From the NCBI GenBank assembly GCA_019637175.1, contig JAHBWD010000040.1:1-64000 (forward strand): 64,000 nt of DNA, written 5' to 3'. This stretch comes from Labilithrix sp. GTDB lineage: Bacteria > Myxococcota_A > Polyangia > Polyangiales > Polyangiaceae. Both the position numbers and the translations under genes were made by a program. Positions within the stretch are counted from its first letter, which is position 1; each line of letters opens with the position of its first letter. The notes beneath the pieces are model-generated. The model was not told where the DNA came from. It did not search any database and saw only the letters and a program-made list of their open reading frames with translations. Below are positions 33,573-41,853 of the stretch, piece after piece.

Positions 33573-34760
33573 ATGCGTCCTCACCTCATCTCGGCCGCGA
33601 TCGTCGCCGGCGTCGTCGCGACCGCGGCGTGCTCGGTGCCCGTTCCTTCCACCTTCAGGTCGGAGAAGGAGCAGAACGAAGCCGATCCGGAGACGGGCTC
33701 CTTCGGCGAGACGCCCGACGGCCCGTCGCGCCCGAGCGCCGGCTGCTCGCCGGCCAAGGGCCAGGCGGAGATCGCAGACGACGGCTGCGACAACGACGGC
33801 GACGGCAAGATCGACAACGTCCCGACGTGCGACAGCACGATCCGGAGCGACGGCTCCGCCGCCGACTTCGCCAAGGCGATGGGGATCTGCGACGCCGCGA
33901 GCACGAAGGGCTTCGGCCTCGTGTCGGCGAAGTTCACGCGCGGCCACGGGCGCGACGACGCGCCGATGGCCGAGCAACACGGCGTGCTCCAGAAGTTCGG
34001 CAACGTCCTCAAGCCGCGCGAAGGCGCGCGGCTCGGCGTGCTCAGCACCGGCTACGCGCAGGAGTACAACGGCGCGCCGAACCGCGCGTTCGGCGGCGCC
34101 GAAGCGGGCAAGGACTGGTTCGGCGCGCGGCCCGGCGTCGGCAACGGCACCGCGCCGCCCGGCTACCCCAAGGCGGCCGCGGGCTGCCAGCAAGCGACCG
34201 ACGTGAACGACGTGATCGATCTGCGCCTCGAGCTCAAGGCGCCGCCGAACGCCAAGGGGTTCAAGTTCGACTTCAACTTCCTCTCGGGCGAGTGGCCCGC
34301 GTACATCTGCTCGCGCTTCAACGACGGCTTCGTCGCGTACCTTTCGGCCAAGGGCTTCAACGGCGGCGCGCCGGAGAACATCTCTTTCGACGCGAAGAAG
34401 AACCCCGTCAGCGTGAACAACGGATTTTTCGATCGCTGCACGCCGAACGCGACGATCGGCTGCCTCGGCGGCAGCCCCGGCAAGTCGACGTGCCCCGGCG
34501 GGCCCGAAGAGCTCGCGGGCACCGGCTTCGGGATCGTCGGCAACTACTGCGGGTTCCTCGGAGGCGGGACGCCGAGCACGAGCGGCGGCGCGACCGGCTG
34601 GCTCAGCTCGCAGGCGCCGGTGCAGCCGGGCGAGACGTTCGTCCTCGACCTCATCATCTGGGACACCGGCGACGGCGATCTCGACTCGTCGGTGCTGCTC
34701 GACAACTTCAAGTGGATCGGCGGCGAGGTCGTCGCGAAGACCGAGCGCCCGCCTCGCTGA
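33573..34760 (+). CDS. Secreted lipoprotein with choice-of-anchor-type beta domain
   Basis: A 395-residue lipoprotein: MRPHLISAAIVAGVVATAAC with lipobox TAAC, then a linker and a calcium-type acidic motif DDGCDNDGDGKIDN, common in myxobacterial surface proteins. The rest is beta-rich with paired cysteines. Its middle, KGFKFDFNFLSGEWPAYIC and DGFVAYLSAKGF, followed by a closing TFVLDLIIWDTGDGDLDSSV and LLDNFKW, resembles choice-of-anchor (L-type) modules. No enzyme motif. The ATG at 33573 follows a GGAGAAG. It may attach to the surface or matrix. Confidence 0.75.
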   Translation: MRPHLISAAIVAGVVATAACSVPVPSTFRSEKEQNEADPETGSFGETPDGPSRPSAGCSPAKGQAEIADDGCDNDGDGKIDNVPTCDSTIRSDGSAADFAKAMGICDAASTKGFGLVSAKFTRGHGRDDAPMAEQHGVLQKFGNVLKPREGARLGVLSTGYAQEYNGAPNRAFGGAEAGKDWFGARPGVGNGTAPPGYPKAAAGCQQATDVNDVIDLRLELKAPPNAKGFKFDFNFLSGEWPAYICSRFNDGFVAYLSAKGFNGGAPENISFDAKKNPVSVNNGFFDRCTPNATIGCLGGSPGKSTCPGGPEELAGTGFGIVGNYCGFLGGGTPSTSGGATGWLSSQAPVQPGETFVLDLIIWDTGDGDLDSSVLLDNFKWIGGEVVAKTERPPR

Positions 34761-34767
34761 CGTCGCC

Positions 34768-35007
34768 TCAGACCTCGATCTCGAAGTCTTCGATGACGGG
34801 GTTCGCGAGCATCTCGTCGGCCATCTTCGAGAGCCTGCTCTCGAGATCGGAGCCCGCGGCCGCGTCGTCCATCTCGATCTCGATGAGCTTGCCGACGCGA
34901 ACACCCTTCACGCCCTCGAAGCCGAGCTTGCCGAGCGCGCGGCGCACCGCGTCTCCCTGGGGATCGAGGACCTCCGACTTCAGGCGAACGAGGACGGTTG
35001 CTTTCAT
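34768..35007 (-). CDS. purS: Phosphoribosylformylglycinamidine synthase subunit PurS
   Basis: A 79-residue protein starting MKATVLVRLKSEVLDPQGDA, with the family ending NPVIEDFEIEV. PurS is the small subunit that bridges PurQ and PurL in the FGAM synthetase complex of purine synthesis. In most genomes it precedes purQ; here it follows purC with 3 bases between, and purQ and purL are absent from the window, so the complex is assembled from separate loci. Convergent with the lipoprotein gene, 7 bases away. Confidence 0.93.
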   Translation of the reverse strand: MKATVLVRLKSEVLDPQGDAVRRALGKLGFEGVKGVRVGKLIEIEMDDAAAGSDLESRLSKMADEMLANPVIEDFEIEV

Positions 35008-35010
35008 GGA

Positions 35011-35979
35011 TCAGGTCCCTTCGAGGCCGAGGTTCTTCGCGATGCGCGCGAGCGGGGGCTCGACGTCGGGCGTGAAGGTCTCGCCGGTGATGCGCTCGAA
35101 CGCTTCGATGTAGCGCTGCGCCGCGCCGACGCGCACCTCCGGCGGCAGCGGCGGCGGCTCACCGTCGCCGCGATAGCCGAGCGCGGTGTAGTAGCGGCGC
35201 ACGAAATCCTTGTCGAGCGGCTCGGGATCGAGGCCGCCGGCGAAGCGCTCTTCGTAGCTGTTCGCCATCCAGAACCGCGAAGAGTCGGGGGTGTGGATCT
35301 CGTCGATGACGACGATCTCGCCCGACGGCGTCTTGCCCATCTCGTACTTCGTGTCGACGAGGATGAGCCCGCGCGCGGCGCACGCCTTCTGGCCCGCGGC
35401 GAAGAGCTTCATCGCGATCTCGCCCGCGCGGTCGAGGTCTTGGGCGCTGATCCCGCCCTTCGCGAGGATCTCTTCGCGCGAAGCGCTGACGTCGTGCTCG
35501 CCCTTGGGCGCCTTCGTCGCCGGCGTGAGCAGCGGGCGCTCGAGGCGCTGGTTCTTCTTGAGACCCTCGGGCAGCTCGTGACCGCAGAACGTCCGCGCGC
35601 CGGCGGCGTAGTGCGTCCACATGCTCGTCGAGGTCGAGCCGGTGATGTACGCGCGCACGACGAGCTCGACCGGCAGCGGCGCGCACTCGACGCACTCGAG
35701 CACGTTGGGATCGGGCAGGCCGACGAAGTGGCTCTTGGCGACGTCGCGCGTCTTCTCGAACCACCACGCCGTCAGGCGGTTCAGCACCTGGCCCTTGAAC
35801 GGGACCGTTCCGAGGATCCGATCGAACGCGCTGATGCGATCGGTGACGACGATGAAGCGCTTGCCCTCGCGGCTGTAGTTGTCGCGGACCTTGCCCTCGT
35901 AGCGCTCGCCGAGGCCCTCGAGGTTCGTGCCCTCGAGGACGTGCGCGAGCTGAGCCTTCAGCAGAGCTTCGTCGACCAT
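35011..35979 (-). CDS. purC: SAICAR synthetase (phosphoribosylaminoimidazole-succinocarboxamide synthase)
   Basis: A 322-residue enzyme of purine synthesis that joins CAIR and aspartate with ATP. Motifs include YEGKVRDNYSREGKRFIVV (KVR-x-x-Y), TDRISAFDRILGTVPFKGQ, ECVECAPLPVELVVRAYITG (VEVVVR-like) and LVDTKYEMG and EIVVIDEIHTPDSSRFW. It is longer than the ~240-residue E. coli form, of the yeast-like long class, with an extended C-terminal part. It precedes purS, forming a two-gene operon. Upstream (36,000) lies the 20-base gap to the OmpA-like gene's stop. Confidence 0.95.
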   Translation of the reverse strand: MVDEALLKAQLAHVLEGTNLEGLGERYEGKVRDNYSREGKRFIVVTDRISAFDRILGTVPFKGQVLNRLTAWWFEKTRDVAKSHFVGLPDPNVLECVECAPLPVELVVRAYITGSTSTSMWTHYAAGARTFCGHELPEGLKKNQRLERPLLTPATKAPKGEHDVSASREEILAKGGISAQDLDRAGEIAMKLFAAGQKACAARGLILVDTKYEMGKTPSGEIVVIDEIHTPDSSRFWMANSYEERFAGGLDPEPLDKDFVRRYYTALGYRGDGEPPPLPPEVRVGAAQRYIEAFERITGETFTPDVEPPLARIAKNLGLEGT

Positions 35980-36026
35980 CGCGAGACGCTTCTAACTCAA
36001 GGAGCCCGCGGGGTCGACAGACGACG

Positions 36027-36557
36027 TCACTTGCTGAGGCGCACGTCGACGCGGCGATCTTTGCGCCAGCCTGCCTCGTCGGTGCCCGTCGCGTCGAGCT
36101 CGCCGCGCGACGTGTCGCGCAGCTTGTCGCCCGGGACGCCGAGCTGGCCGAGGAAGTTGTGGACCGAGCGCGCGCGCTTGGCGCCGAGCGTCATGTTGTA
36201 CTCCGTCTCGCCGCGGGGATCGGCGCGGCCGACGAGATCGACGGCGCGGCCCTTGAGCGGGCCGCTCACGAGGCACGTCGCGATCGCCTCGAGCACGGCC
36301 TTTTCGCCCGGCGTGAGCGACTCGGAGTCGTAGTCGAACTTCGGCGCCTCCTCGAGGTTGTCGAACTTGAGGTTGCACGCCTTCACGATGTCGGAGTCGA
36401 CGCTCACCGCCATCTTGTCGCTCGTGGGCGGCGGCGCCTCCGCGGCGGCAGGCGTCGGCGCTTCGATCGGCTTCGTGGGCACGACCGGCTTCGGAGGATC
36501 TCCACCGCAAGCGGCGAGCAGCAGGAGCGGCGCGAGAGCGAGAGCGACTTTCTTCAT
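36027..36557 (-). CDS. OmpA/Pal-family peptidoglycan-binding lipoprotein
   Basis: A 176-residue lipoprotein: MKKVALALAPLLLLAAC with lipobox LAAC, a Pro/Ala-rich linker of about 40 residues, and an OmpA-C domain marked by DLVGRADPRGETEYNMTLGA, KRARSVHNFLGQLG and WRKDRRVDVRLSK. The motif DPRG and the Arg in the final segment are the peptidoglycan-binding features. It would anchor the outer membrane to the wall. The ATG at 36557 is chosen over one 12 codons upstream because it has a GGAGG ribosome binding site. Divergent from a PhoB-type gene across about 130 bases with overlapping promoter candidates. Confidence 0.88.
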   Translation of the reverse strand: MKKVALALAPLLLLAACGGDPPKPVVPTKPIEAPTPAAAEAPPPTSDKMAVSVDSDIVKACNLKFDNLEEAPKFDYDSESLTPGEKAVLEAIATCLVSGPLKGRAVDLVGRADPRGETEYNMTLGAKRARSVHNFLGQLGVPGDKLRDTSRGELDATGTDEAGWRKDRRVDVRLSK

Positions 36558-36586
36558 TCTTCGGAATCCTCCGGTGAACGCTTCAA

Positions 36587-36615
36587 CGGACAACTGAGGC
36601 TAGGGCTTACATAAT
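36587..36615 (+). promoter_or_regulatory. Candidate promoter of the PhoB/PhoR-type operon
   Basis: CGGACA (36587-36592) and CATAAT (36610-36615) with a 17-base spacer, on the plus strand, 72 bases before the regulator start at 36687. The -10 box matches 5 of 6 consensus bases and the -35 box 4 of 6. It overlaps a minus-strand candidate. Confidence 0.5.
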
Positions 36616-36635
36616 CGCGTTGGCGCGCGGGTCAA
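36608..36635 (-). promoter_or_regulatory. Candidate promoter of the OmpA/Pal-like gene
   Basis: TTGACC (36635-36630) and TATGTA (36613-36608) spaced by 16 bases on the minus strand, about 50 bases before the lipoprotein start at 36557. The -35 box is good, the -10 box weak. Its -10 region overlaps the plus-strand -10 candidate, so the two directions may compete. Confidence 0.4.
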
Positions 36636-36686
36636 TACGCACGCGCCGCATTTGCGCATGTGTTCAGTGCTAGGATCCGCCGAGCG

Positions 36687-37481
36687 ATGAGCAATCCGCA
36701 GCAAGGCGCCGCACCGCCTTCGGGGGCGTTCCAGAGCGCTCCCTTGCCCGGCGCCGACGTCGTGCTCGTGGTCGACGACGAAGAAGACATCCGGCGCCTC
36801 GTGACCTTCAACCTCGGCGACGCGGGCTTCAAGGTCGAAGCGGTCGAGAACGGCGCGGACGCGCTCGCGGCGGCGACGCGCCTCCGGCCCTCCGTCGTCG
36901 TGCTCGATCTCATGCTCCCGGATCTGTCGGGCATGGAGGTGTGCAGGCGCCTCCGCGCCGACGAGAGCGTCGCCGACGCGGCCGTCTTGATGCTCACCGC
37001 GCGAGGCGACGAGTACGATCGCGTCCTCGGCTTCGAGGTCGGCGCCGACGACTACGTGGTCAAGCCGTTCAGCGTGCGCGAGCTCGTGATGCGCGTGAAG
37101 GGCCTCGCGCGGCGCGCCAACGAGCGGCGCCTCGCCCGCGGCGCGCGCGACGAGGGCAAGCGCCTCTCGTGGCGCGGTCTCGAGATCGATCCCGCGCGCC
37201 ATCGCGTCCTCATCGACGGCGCGGAGCTCGGGCTCCGCCCGCTCGAGTACAAGCTCCTCGCGATCTTCGTCGAGCACCCGGGCCGCGTGTTCTCGCGCAC
37301 CGAGCTCTTGCAGGAGGTCTGGGGGATCTCGCCCGACACCAACACGCGCACCGTCGACACGCACATCCGGCGGCTCCGCGAGCGGCTCGGCGCGAACGCC
37401 GACGCGATCGAGACGGTCCACGGCTTCGGCTATCGCCTCCGCGATCCCGAGGCCGCTCGCGGATCGTCCAGCGACGCATAG
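36687..37481 (+). CDS. PhoB/OmpR-family response regulator
   Basis: A 264-residue regulator. Receiver: DDEEDIRRL near residue 30, phospho-accepting Asp74 in VVVLDLMLPD, Lys in YVVKPF. Effector winged helix: LRPLEYKLLAIFVEHPGRVF, RTVDTHIRRLRERLG and VHGFGYRL. An N-terminal Gln/Pro-rich stretch of about 20 residues precedes the receiver. It is followed by a PhoR-like kinase gene starting 23 bases downstream. No pst or phoU genes are near, so a phosphate role cannot be claimed. The ATG at 36687 was preferred over one 9 codons upstream by position relative to the promoter. Confidence 0.92.
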   Translation: MSNPQQGAAPPSGAFQSAPLPGADVVLVVDDEEDIRRLVTFNLGDAGFKVEAVENGADALAAATRLRPSVVVLDLMLPDLSGMEVCRRLRADESVADAAVLMLTARGDEYDRVLGFEVGADDYVVKPFSVRELVMRVKGLARRANERRLARGARDEGKRLSWRGLEIDPARHRVLIDGAELGLRPLEYKLLAIFVEHPGRVFSRTELLQEVWGISPDTNTRTVDTHIRRLRERLGANADAIETVHGFGYRLRDPEAARGSSSDA

Positions 37482-37504
37482 AACGCATAGGCGGAGGTCG
37501 GGTC

Positions 37505-39214
37505 GTGGCGATGTCGTTCCGAACGAAGCTCCTGGCGAGCCACGTGGGCCTCGTCGTTGCGGTCGGCGTGATCGCGATCTTCACCCTCAACCGCTGGCTC
37601 AGCGCCGACCTCGTGCGCGAGCTCGACACCCGTCTCGAGGAGCAGGCCAAGGGCGCGCTCGAGTGGTCGGAGGAGGGAGGTCGCCGTCACCCCGACAAGG
37701 TCGCGAGCCGCATCGCGCACATCGTCGACGCGGAGGTGACGCTCTACGACGGCAACGGCCTCGTCACCGGCGCCTCTTCGAAGGAGGCGCGCGACGATCA
37801 GGGCGAAGAGCTCGAGCAGGCGCGCGCCGACGGCGTCGGGCGCGCGACGCGCGTGCGCGACGGGCAGGAGCTTCACTACGTCGCCGTGCGCGGCGAGCAG
37901 AAGGTCGTCATCCGGCTCGCCGCTCCGCTCTCGGGCGTCAACGCGACCGTCGCCGCGATGCGTGAGCGGCTCGTCCTCGCGTCGAGCGTCGCCATCGTCG
38001 TCGCGATCCTCCTCGGATCGCTCGCCGCCCGCATCGCGTCGCGTCCGCTCAACGAGATGACCGCGACGGCGACGCGCCTCGCGCGCGGCGACTTCGACGT
38101 CCCCATCGAGGCCGAGGGCGCCGACGAGTTCGGCGTCCTCTGGCGCGCGCTCAAGTCGCTGGCGCAGCAGCTCAAGGCGCGCATCGGCGAGCTCGTCGCC
38201 GAGCGCGATCACCTCTCGGCGATCCTCGCGGGCATGGTCGAGGGCGTGCTCGTGCTCGACGCGCGGGCGCGCGTCATCGTCGCCAACCCCGCGATCGAGA
38301 GGATCCTCGGCGCGTCGGGCTCGGTCGTCGGGCTCTCCCTCGACGAGACGGTGAAGCACGGCGAGGCGCGGCAGCTCATCGAGTCGTGCCTCCGCGGCGA
38401 GGTCACCGAGACCGAGCTCGAGATCACCGACGAGCGCGGCATGTCGATCGCGGTCTACGTGCGCCCGCTGCCCGAGAGCGCCGGCGGATCGGTGGTCGCG
38501 GTGCTCCGCGATCAGACGGCGCTCCGGCGGCTGATGACGATCCGCCGCGACTTCGTCGCCAACGTCTCCCACGAGCTTCGCACGCCGGTCACGGCGATCC
38601 AGGGCTACGCGGAGACGCTGCTCCGCGGAAAGACGGACGCGGAGACCGAGAAGCAGTTCCTCGAGATCGTGCACCGCCAGGCGCAGCGCATCGGCGCGCT
38701 CGTCGAGCAGCTCCTCGCGCTCTCCGAGCTGGAAGCGCGAGACCGCCACGAGATCGCTCGCGAGCGTGTCTCGCTCGTCTCGACGGCGCAGCACGTCGCC
38801 GAGACGGTGCGCGGTCGCGCCGAGCAACGGAGGGTGCGCGTGGCGATCGACGTGCCCGACGACGTCGTCGCGCTCGCCGATCCCGAAGGCGTGGAGCGCG
38901 CGCTCATCAACCTCGTCGACAACGCGATCAAGTACGGGAGCGAAGGAGGCGAGGTGAAGATCCTCGCCGCGCGTGAGGGCGCGAAGGTGAAGGTCTCCGT
39001 CGTCGACGACGGACCGGGCATCGCGCCGGCGCACGTGCCGCGCCTCTTCGAGCGCTTCTATCGCGTCGACCCGGGGCGATCGCGGGCGCACGGCGGGGCG
39101 GGCCTCGGCCTCTCGATCGTCAAGCACCTGGTCGAGGCGATGGATGGGTCGATCGAAGTCTCGAGCGAGGTCGGCAAAGGCACGCGCTTCGAGATCACGC
39201 TCCCGGGCGGCTAG
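37505..39214 (+). CDS. PhoR-like membrane histidine kinase with PAS domain
   Basis: A 569-residue kinase with two membrane helices (about 10-28 and 157-177), a periplasmic sensor between them, a HAMP linker (ARIASRPLNEMTATATRLARG), a PAS domain (AILAGMVEGVLVLDARARVI, NPAIERILGASG), an H box NVSHELRTPVTAIQGYAETL, an N box NLVDNAIKYGSEG, G1 DDGPGIAP and G2 GGAGLGLSIVKHLVEAMDG. The layout is like PhoR of the low-phosphate system but with a larger periplasmic part. The GTG at 37505 is preferred to the ATG at 37511 because GGAGG (37493-37497) is spaced 7 bases from the GTG. It follows the regulator gene as a coupled pair. Confidence 0.93.
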   Translation: MAMSFRTKLLASHVGLVVAVGVIAIFTLNRWLSADLVRELDTRLEEQAKGALEWSEEGGRRHPDKVASRIAHIVDAEVTLYDGNGLVTGASSKEARDDQGEELEQARADGVGRATRVRDGQELHYVAVRGEQKVVIRLAAPLSGVNATVAAMRERLVLASSVAIVVAILLGSLAARIASRPLNEMTATATRLARGDFDVPIEAEGADEFGVLWRALKSLAQQLKARIGELVAERDHLSAILAGMVEGVLVLDARARVIVANPAIERILGASGSVVGLSLDETVKHGEARQLIESCLRGEVTETELEITDERGMSIAVYVRPLPESAGGSVVAVLRDQTALRRLMTIRRDFVANVSHELRTPVTAIQGYAETLLRGKTDAETEKQFLEIVHRQAQRIGALVEQLLALSELEARDRHEIARERVSLVSTAQHVAETVRGRAEQRRVRVAIDVPDDVVALADPEGVERALINLVDNAIKYGSEGGEVKILAAREGAKVKVSVVDDGPGIAPAHVPRLFERFYRVDPGRSRAHGGAGLGLSIVKHLVEAMDGSIEVSSEVGKGTRFEITLPGG

Positions 39215-39219
39215 CCGGC

Positions 39220-39690
39220 TCAGAGAACGTTCATCGCGTACTGCTCGAGCGCCGTCGTCGAGATCATCGATCCGTCGTTGAAGCGGCACATCGTCTCTTC
39301 CGCGCCCACCGAGTTGCGCAGGAACACCGTCGTCATGTTGAGCTTCAGGCAGACCTTCACCCCGCCGCTCGCGCGGCCGTCGAGCTCGCGCCGGGGGATC
39401 GACACCGGCATGCCGTTGCGCACGAACTGCATCGCCTCGCACGCGAGCTGGCCGCCCGCGAGGCGGCAGGGCCCGCTCACGCGGACGTTCTCGCGCGGAT
39501 AGTAGAGAAACGGCGCGTCGCCGGTGCCCTCCACGCTCCAGACCTCGTTCAGAAACGGGCTCTCTTCGAGGCTCGCGAGCGGCCCGACGCCGGTGTTCAC
39601 GGGCGCCTGCGGGCCGGGCGCGGCGCCCTCGCCGGAGGGGCAGCCCGCGAGCGCGAGCGCGAACAAAGCGACCGAAGTGCGCAGGAGCAT
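39220..39690 (-). CDS. Small lipoprotein, function unknown
   Basis: A 156-residue exported protein with signal MLLRTSVALFALALAGC and lipobox LAGC. The mature part (SGEGAAPGPQAPVNTGVGPL) is Gly/Pro-rich, then a beta-rich domain with NEVWSVEGTGDAPFLYYP and three or four cysteines (GPCRLAGGQLACEAM, VKVCLKLNM, ETMCRF) that may pair. No motif recognised. Convergent with the PhoR-like kinase, 5 bases apart, and 18 bases after the membrane kinase at 39709 on the same strand, so it may be cotranscribed with that kinase. Confidence 0.65.
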   Translation of the reverse strand: MLLRTSVALFALALAGCPSGEGAAPGPQAPVNTGVGPLASLEESPFLNEVWSVEGTGDAPFLYYPRENVRVSGPCRLAGGQLACEAMQFVRNGMPVSIPRRELDGRASGGVKVCLKLNMTTVFLRNSVGAEETMCRFNDGSMISTTALEQYAMNVL

Positions 39691-39708
39691 CGCTCCCTCA
39701 TAGCGGAG

Positions 39709-41271
39709 TCACTTCGCGAACGGAATCGCGTCGCGCCACAGGAAGAACGCGGCCGTGCCGGCGCACATCACGATGAGGAGCACCGAGACGACGACCACCA
39801 CGCGGGCGGATCGGCGATGGCGAAGCGAGGCCGGGCCGGGCTCTTGCGGCGCGGGCGGCGCGGGCGGCGCCGCCGCGGGTTGCGCCGCCGGCGGTTGCGC
39901 CAAGGGAGGCGCGCTCGCGCGCATCGCTGCGCTCGCGGCCGCAGCGGCGGGCGCGGCGAGGTGAGGCAAGCTCCCCGAGGCGTCGAGGTTCATCGGCTGC
40001 GTGCTCGTGAACGTGGGCGCGATCGGCTGCGCGCTGAGCCGCGTCGGGCCTGGCGAGGGAGGAGCCCCGGGCGACACGAGCGTTCGCGCGTCCGTCGCCG
40101 GGACGTTGACGGCGATGATCGGGTTCTCTCCCGAGGCGGCGAGCGGCCCGGTGAGACGCTCGGTGGTCGGCGGCGCCGGGCGAGACGCGCTGCTCACCGG
40201 CAGCTCGAGGAGCACCTGCGGCGCCGCCTCCTCGATCGTGGGATCGCTCGGCGGGGCGATGACCGTGTCGGGGAGCGTCCGCGCCGACGACGGAACCGCG
40301 GCGACGCCGCTCGGGCGTCGCTCGGAGATCGGCGCCACGCGCCGGAGCGACGCAGCGGGCAGCGTGAGGCTGTCGGCGGTGAAGTCGTCGCTCTTCGGCA
40401 CGCCTCGCGCCGCACGGAACGCGCGCTGCATCTCTCGCGCGCTCTCCCATCGCTCCTTCCGATCGAGCTCGAGCGCGCGATCGATGACGATCGCGACGGA
40501 CGCCGGCACGTGGGGCGCGAGCTCGCGCACCGGTCGCGCGCGCAGCGTCGCGCTCGCGACGAGCTGCGCGTGCAGACTACTTGCATCATGCACATATTTG
40601 CCGGTGATCGACGTGTAGATCGTCGCGCCGAGGCCCCACACGTCGGACCGCGCGTCGACGTCGTCGCGCTTGCCCGAGGCCTGCTCCGGCGGCATGAACT
40701 CGGGGGTGCCGATCGTCACGCCCGTCTTCGTCGTCTCTCCCTGGGCGTTCTTCATCCGCGCGAGACCGAAGTCGAGCAGCTTAACGACGCCTTCGTGCGT
40801 GAGGAACACGTTGTCCGGCTTGACGTCGCGATGGATGATCCCCTTGTCGTGCGCGGCCGCGAGCGCGTCGAGCGCCTGATCGGCGATGTCGAGGATCTCG
40901 TCGATCGGCAGCGCGCCGCCCATGCCGATGCGTCGCGCCTCGAGCGTCTCTCCCTCGAGCAGCTCGAGGATCAAGAAGACCGCGCCGTCCGGCGTGACGT
41001 CGTCGTCTTGCACGCGCACGACGCCGGGGTGGCTCACCTGGTTGCCCACGTACGCCTCACGGAGGAACCGCTGGCGCGTCGCCGGATCGCGCGAGAGCTG
41101 GGCGTGCAGCATCTTGAGCGCCGCGCGGTGACCGTTACGATGGGTCGCGGCGTACACCGTGGCCATTCCGCCCGAGCCGATGCGGGCGTCGACGTGCCAC
41201 TTGTCGTTGATCACGGTGCCGACGCGACCTTGCTTCTCGCGCTTGCCGGCGGCCCCGGACGACTCGCTCAA
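39709..41271 (-). CDS. Membrane Ser/Thr protein kinase (Hanks type)
   Basis: A 520-residue kinase. The Gly-rich loop is IGSGGMATVYA (about 31-41), the ATP lysine K53 in ALK, the catalytic loop HRDVKPDN with Asp149, DFG at 167-169, and an activation segment GTPEFMPPEQASG. A long Ala/Pro/Ser/Thr-rich linker of about 190 residues follows, then one membrane helix near 492-512 and a short tail. The catalytic set is complete, so it should phosphorylate Ser/Thr and probably itself. It shares the region with another membrane kinase (45535) and an FHA activator (44139). Divergent upstream from nothing obvious: the next gene on its 5' side is the minus-strand lipoprotein at 41347, with 75 bases between, so it is likely the second transcript of that direction. 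Confidence 0.92.
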   Translation of the reverse strand: MSESSGAAGKREKQGRVGTVINDKWHVDARIGSGGMATVYAATHRNGHRAALKMLHAQLSRDPATRQRFLREAYVGNQVSHPGVVRVQDDDVTPDGAVFLILELLEGETLEARRIGMGGALPIDEILDIADQALDALAAAHDKGIIHRDVKPDNVFLTHEGVVKLLDFGLARMKNAQGETTKTGVTIGTPEFMPPEQASGKRDDVDARSDVWGLGATIYTSITGKYVHDASSLHAQLVASATLRARPVRELAPHVPASVAIVIDRALELDRKERWESAREMQRAFRAARGVPKSDDFTADSLTLPAASLRRVAPISERRPSGVAAVPSSARTLPDTVIAPPSDPTIEEAAPQVLLELPVSSASRPAPPTTERLTGPLAASGENPIIAVNVPATDARTLVSPGAPPSPGPTRLSAQPIAPTFTSTQPMNLDASGSLPHLAAPAAAAASAAMRASAPPLAQPPAAQPAAAPPAPPAPQEPGPASLRHRRSARVVVVVSVLLIVMCAGTAAFFLWRDAIPFAK

Positions 41272-41346
41272 CCCATCCTCCCGGGTTACTCGTGGAGGAG
41301 CGTAGCATGCACCCCCGAGAAGCCCGCATTTCGGCGGATTTCGGTC

Positions 41347-41853
41347 CTATTTCGGCGGCGGCCTCGAGGGCGGGGCCTGGAGCGAGAAGCTCGAACAGTC
41401 GGGCCCGACGACGCTCCCGCGGTAGGCCCCTGACGGCGAGAGGGTCCCCACGAGATCGACCATGACGTAGCCCGGCGGTTGGTCGATCCAGATCTCTTGC
41501 TGCATCTCTAGGGATCGCTTCGCGCGATCGAACCTTCCGCGCGTCACGAACCTGCCCGCGGCGGGCGGGCGGCCTGCGCCGCCGGGGAAGTCGAAGGCGA
41601 AGTCGGCGACGATCGCGTCGCCGTCGAGCGCCGTGATCTCGAGCGTCAGATCCGTTCGGCCTTGCGCGCAGTAGTAGTAGCCGACGAATCGATCGCCGAC
41701 CTCGAACGGCGGGCGATCGTTCGCGCGCGCGATTGGCGCGCTCGCCGCGGGCGCGACCGGCGTCACGACGGCCTCGGCACCGATCATGGGCGCCGCGGGC
41801 GGCGCCGACGCGTTCGCGCAGCCCGCGAGGAGGAGGACGACGACGCGTCTCAG
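41347..41853 (-). CDS. Lipoprotein with apparent CTG start, overlapping the Mpo1-like gene
   Basis: A 168-residue lipoprotein whose frame has a textbook signal, RRVVVLLLAGC with lipobox LAGC, but no ATG, GTG or TTG in the right place. The only usable initiator is CTG at 41853-41851, giving M-R-R-V-V-V-L-L-L-A-G-C. That CTG overlaps the stop of the Mpo1-like gene as CTGA, the same geometry as an ATGA coupling. The mature domain (VGDRFVGYYYCAQGRTDLTL, GRFVTRGRFDRAKRSLEM, VGTLSPSGAYRGSVVGPDC) looks beta-rich and Cys-containing; function unknown. If the frame were instead an N-terminal extension from an upstream ATG it would be a poor, Arg-rich protein. Confidence 0.7.
   Translation of the reverse strand: MRRVVVLLLAGCANASAPPAAPMIGAEAVVTPVAPAASAPIARANDRPPFEVGDRFVGYYYCAQGRTDLTLEITALDGDAIVADFAFDFPGGAGRPPAAGRFVTRGRFDRAKRSLEMQQEIWIDQPPGYVMVDLVGTLSPSGAYRGSVVGPDCSSFSLQAPPSRPPPK

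Noticed and set aside
36660..37481. A phosphate-starvation role for the PhoB/PhoR-type pair
   Set aside because: No pst, phoU or phosphatase genes are near; the domain layout alone does not fix the signal.
39214..39220. Terminator at CGGCTAGCCG between the PhoR-like and lipoprotein genes
   Set aside because: A 10-base palindrome without a loop; too short to support.
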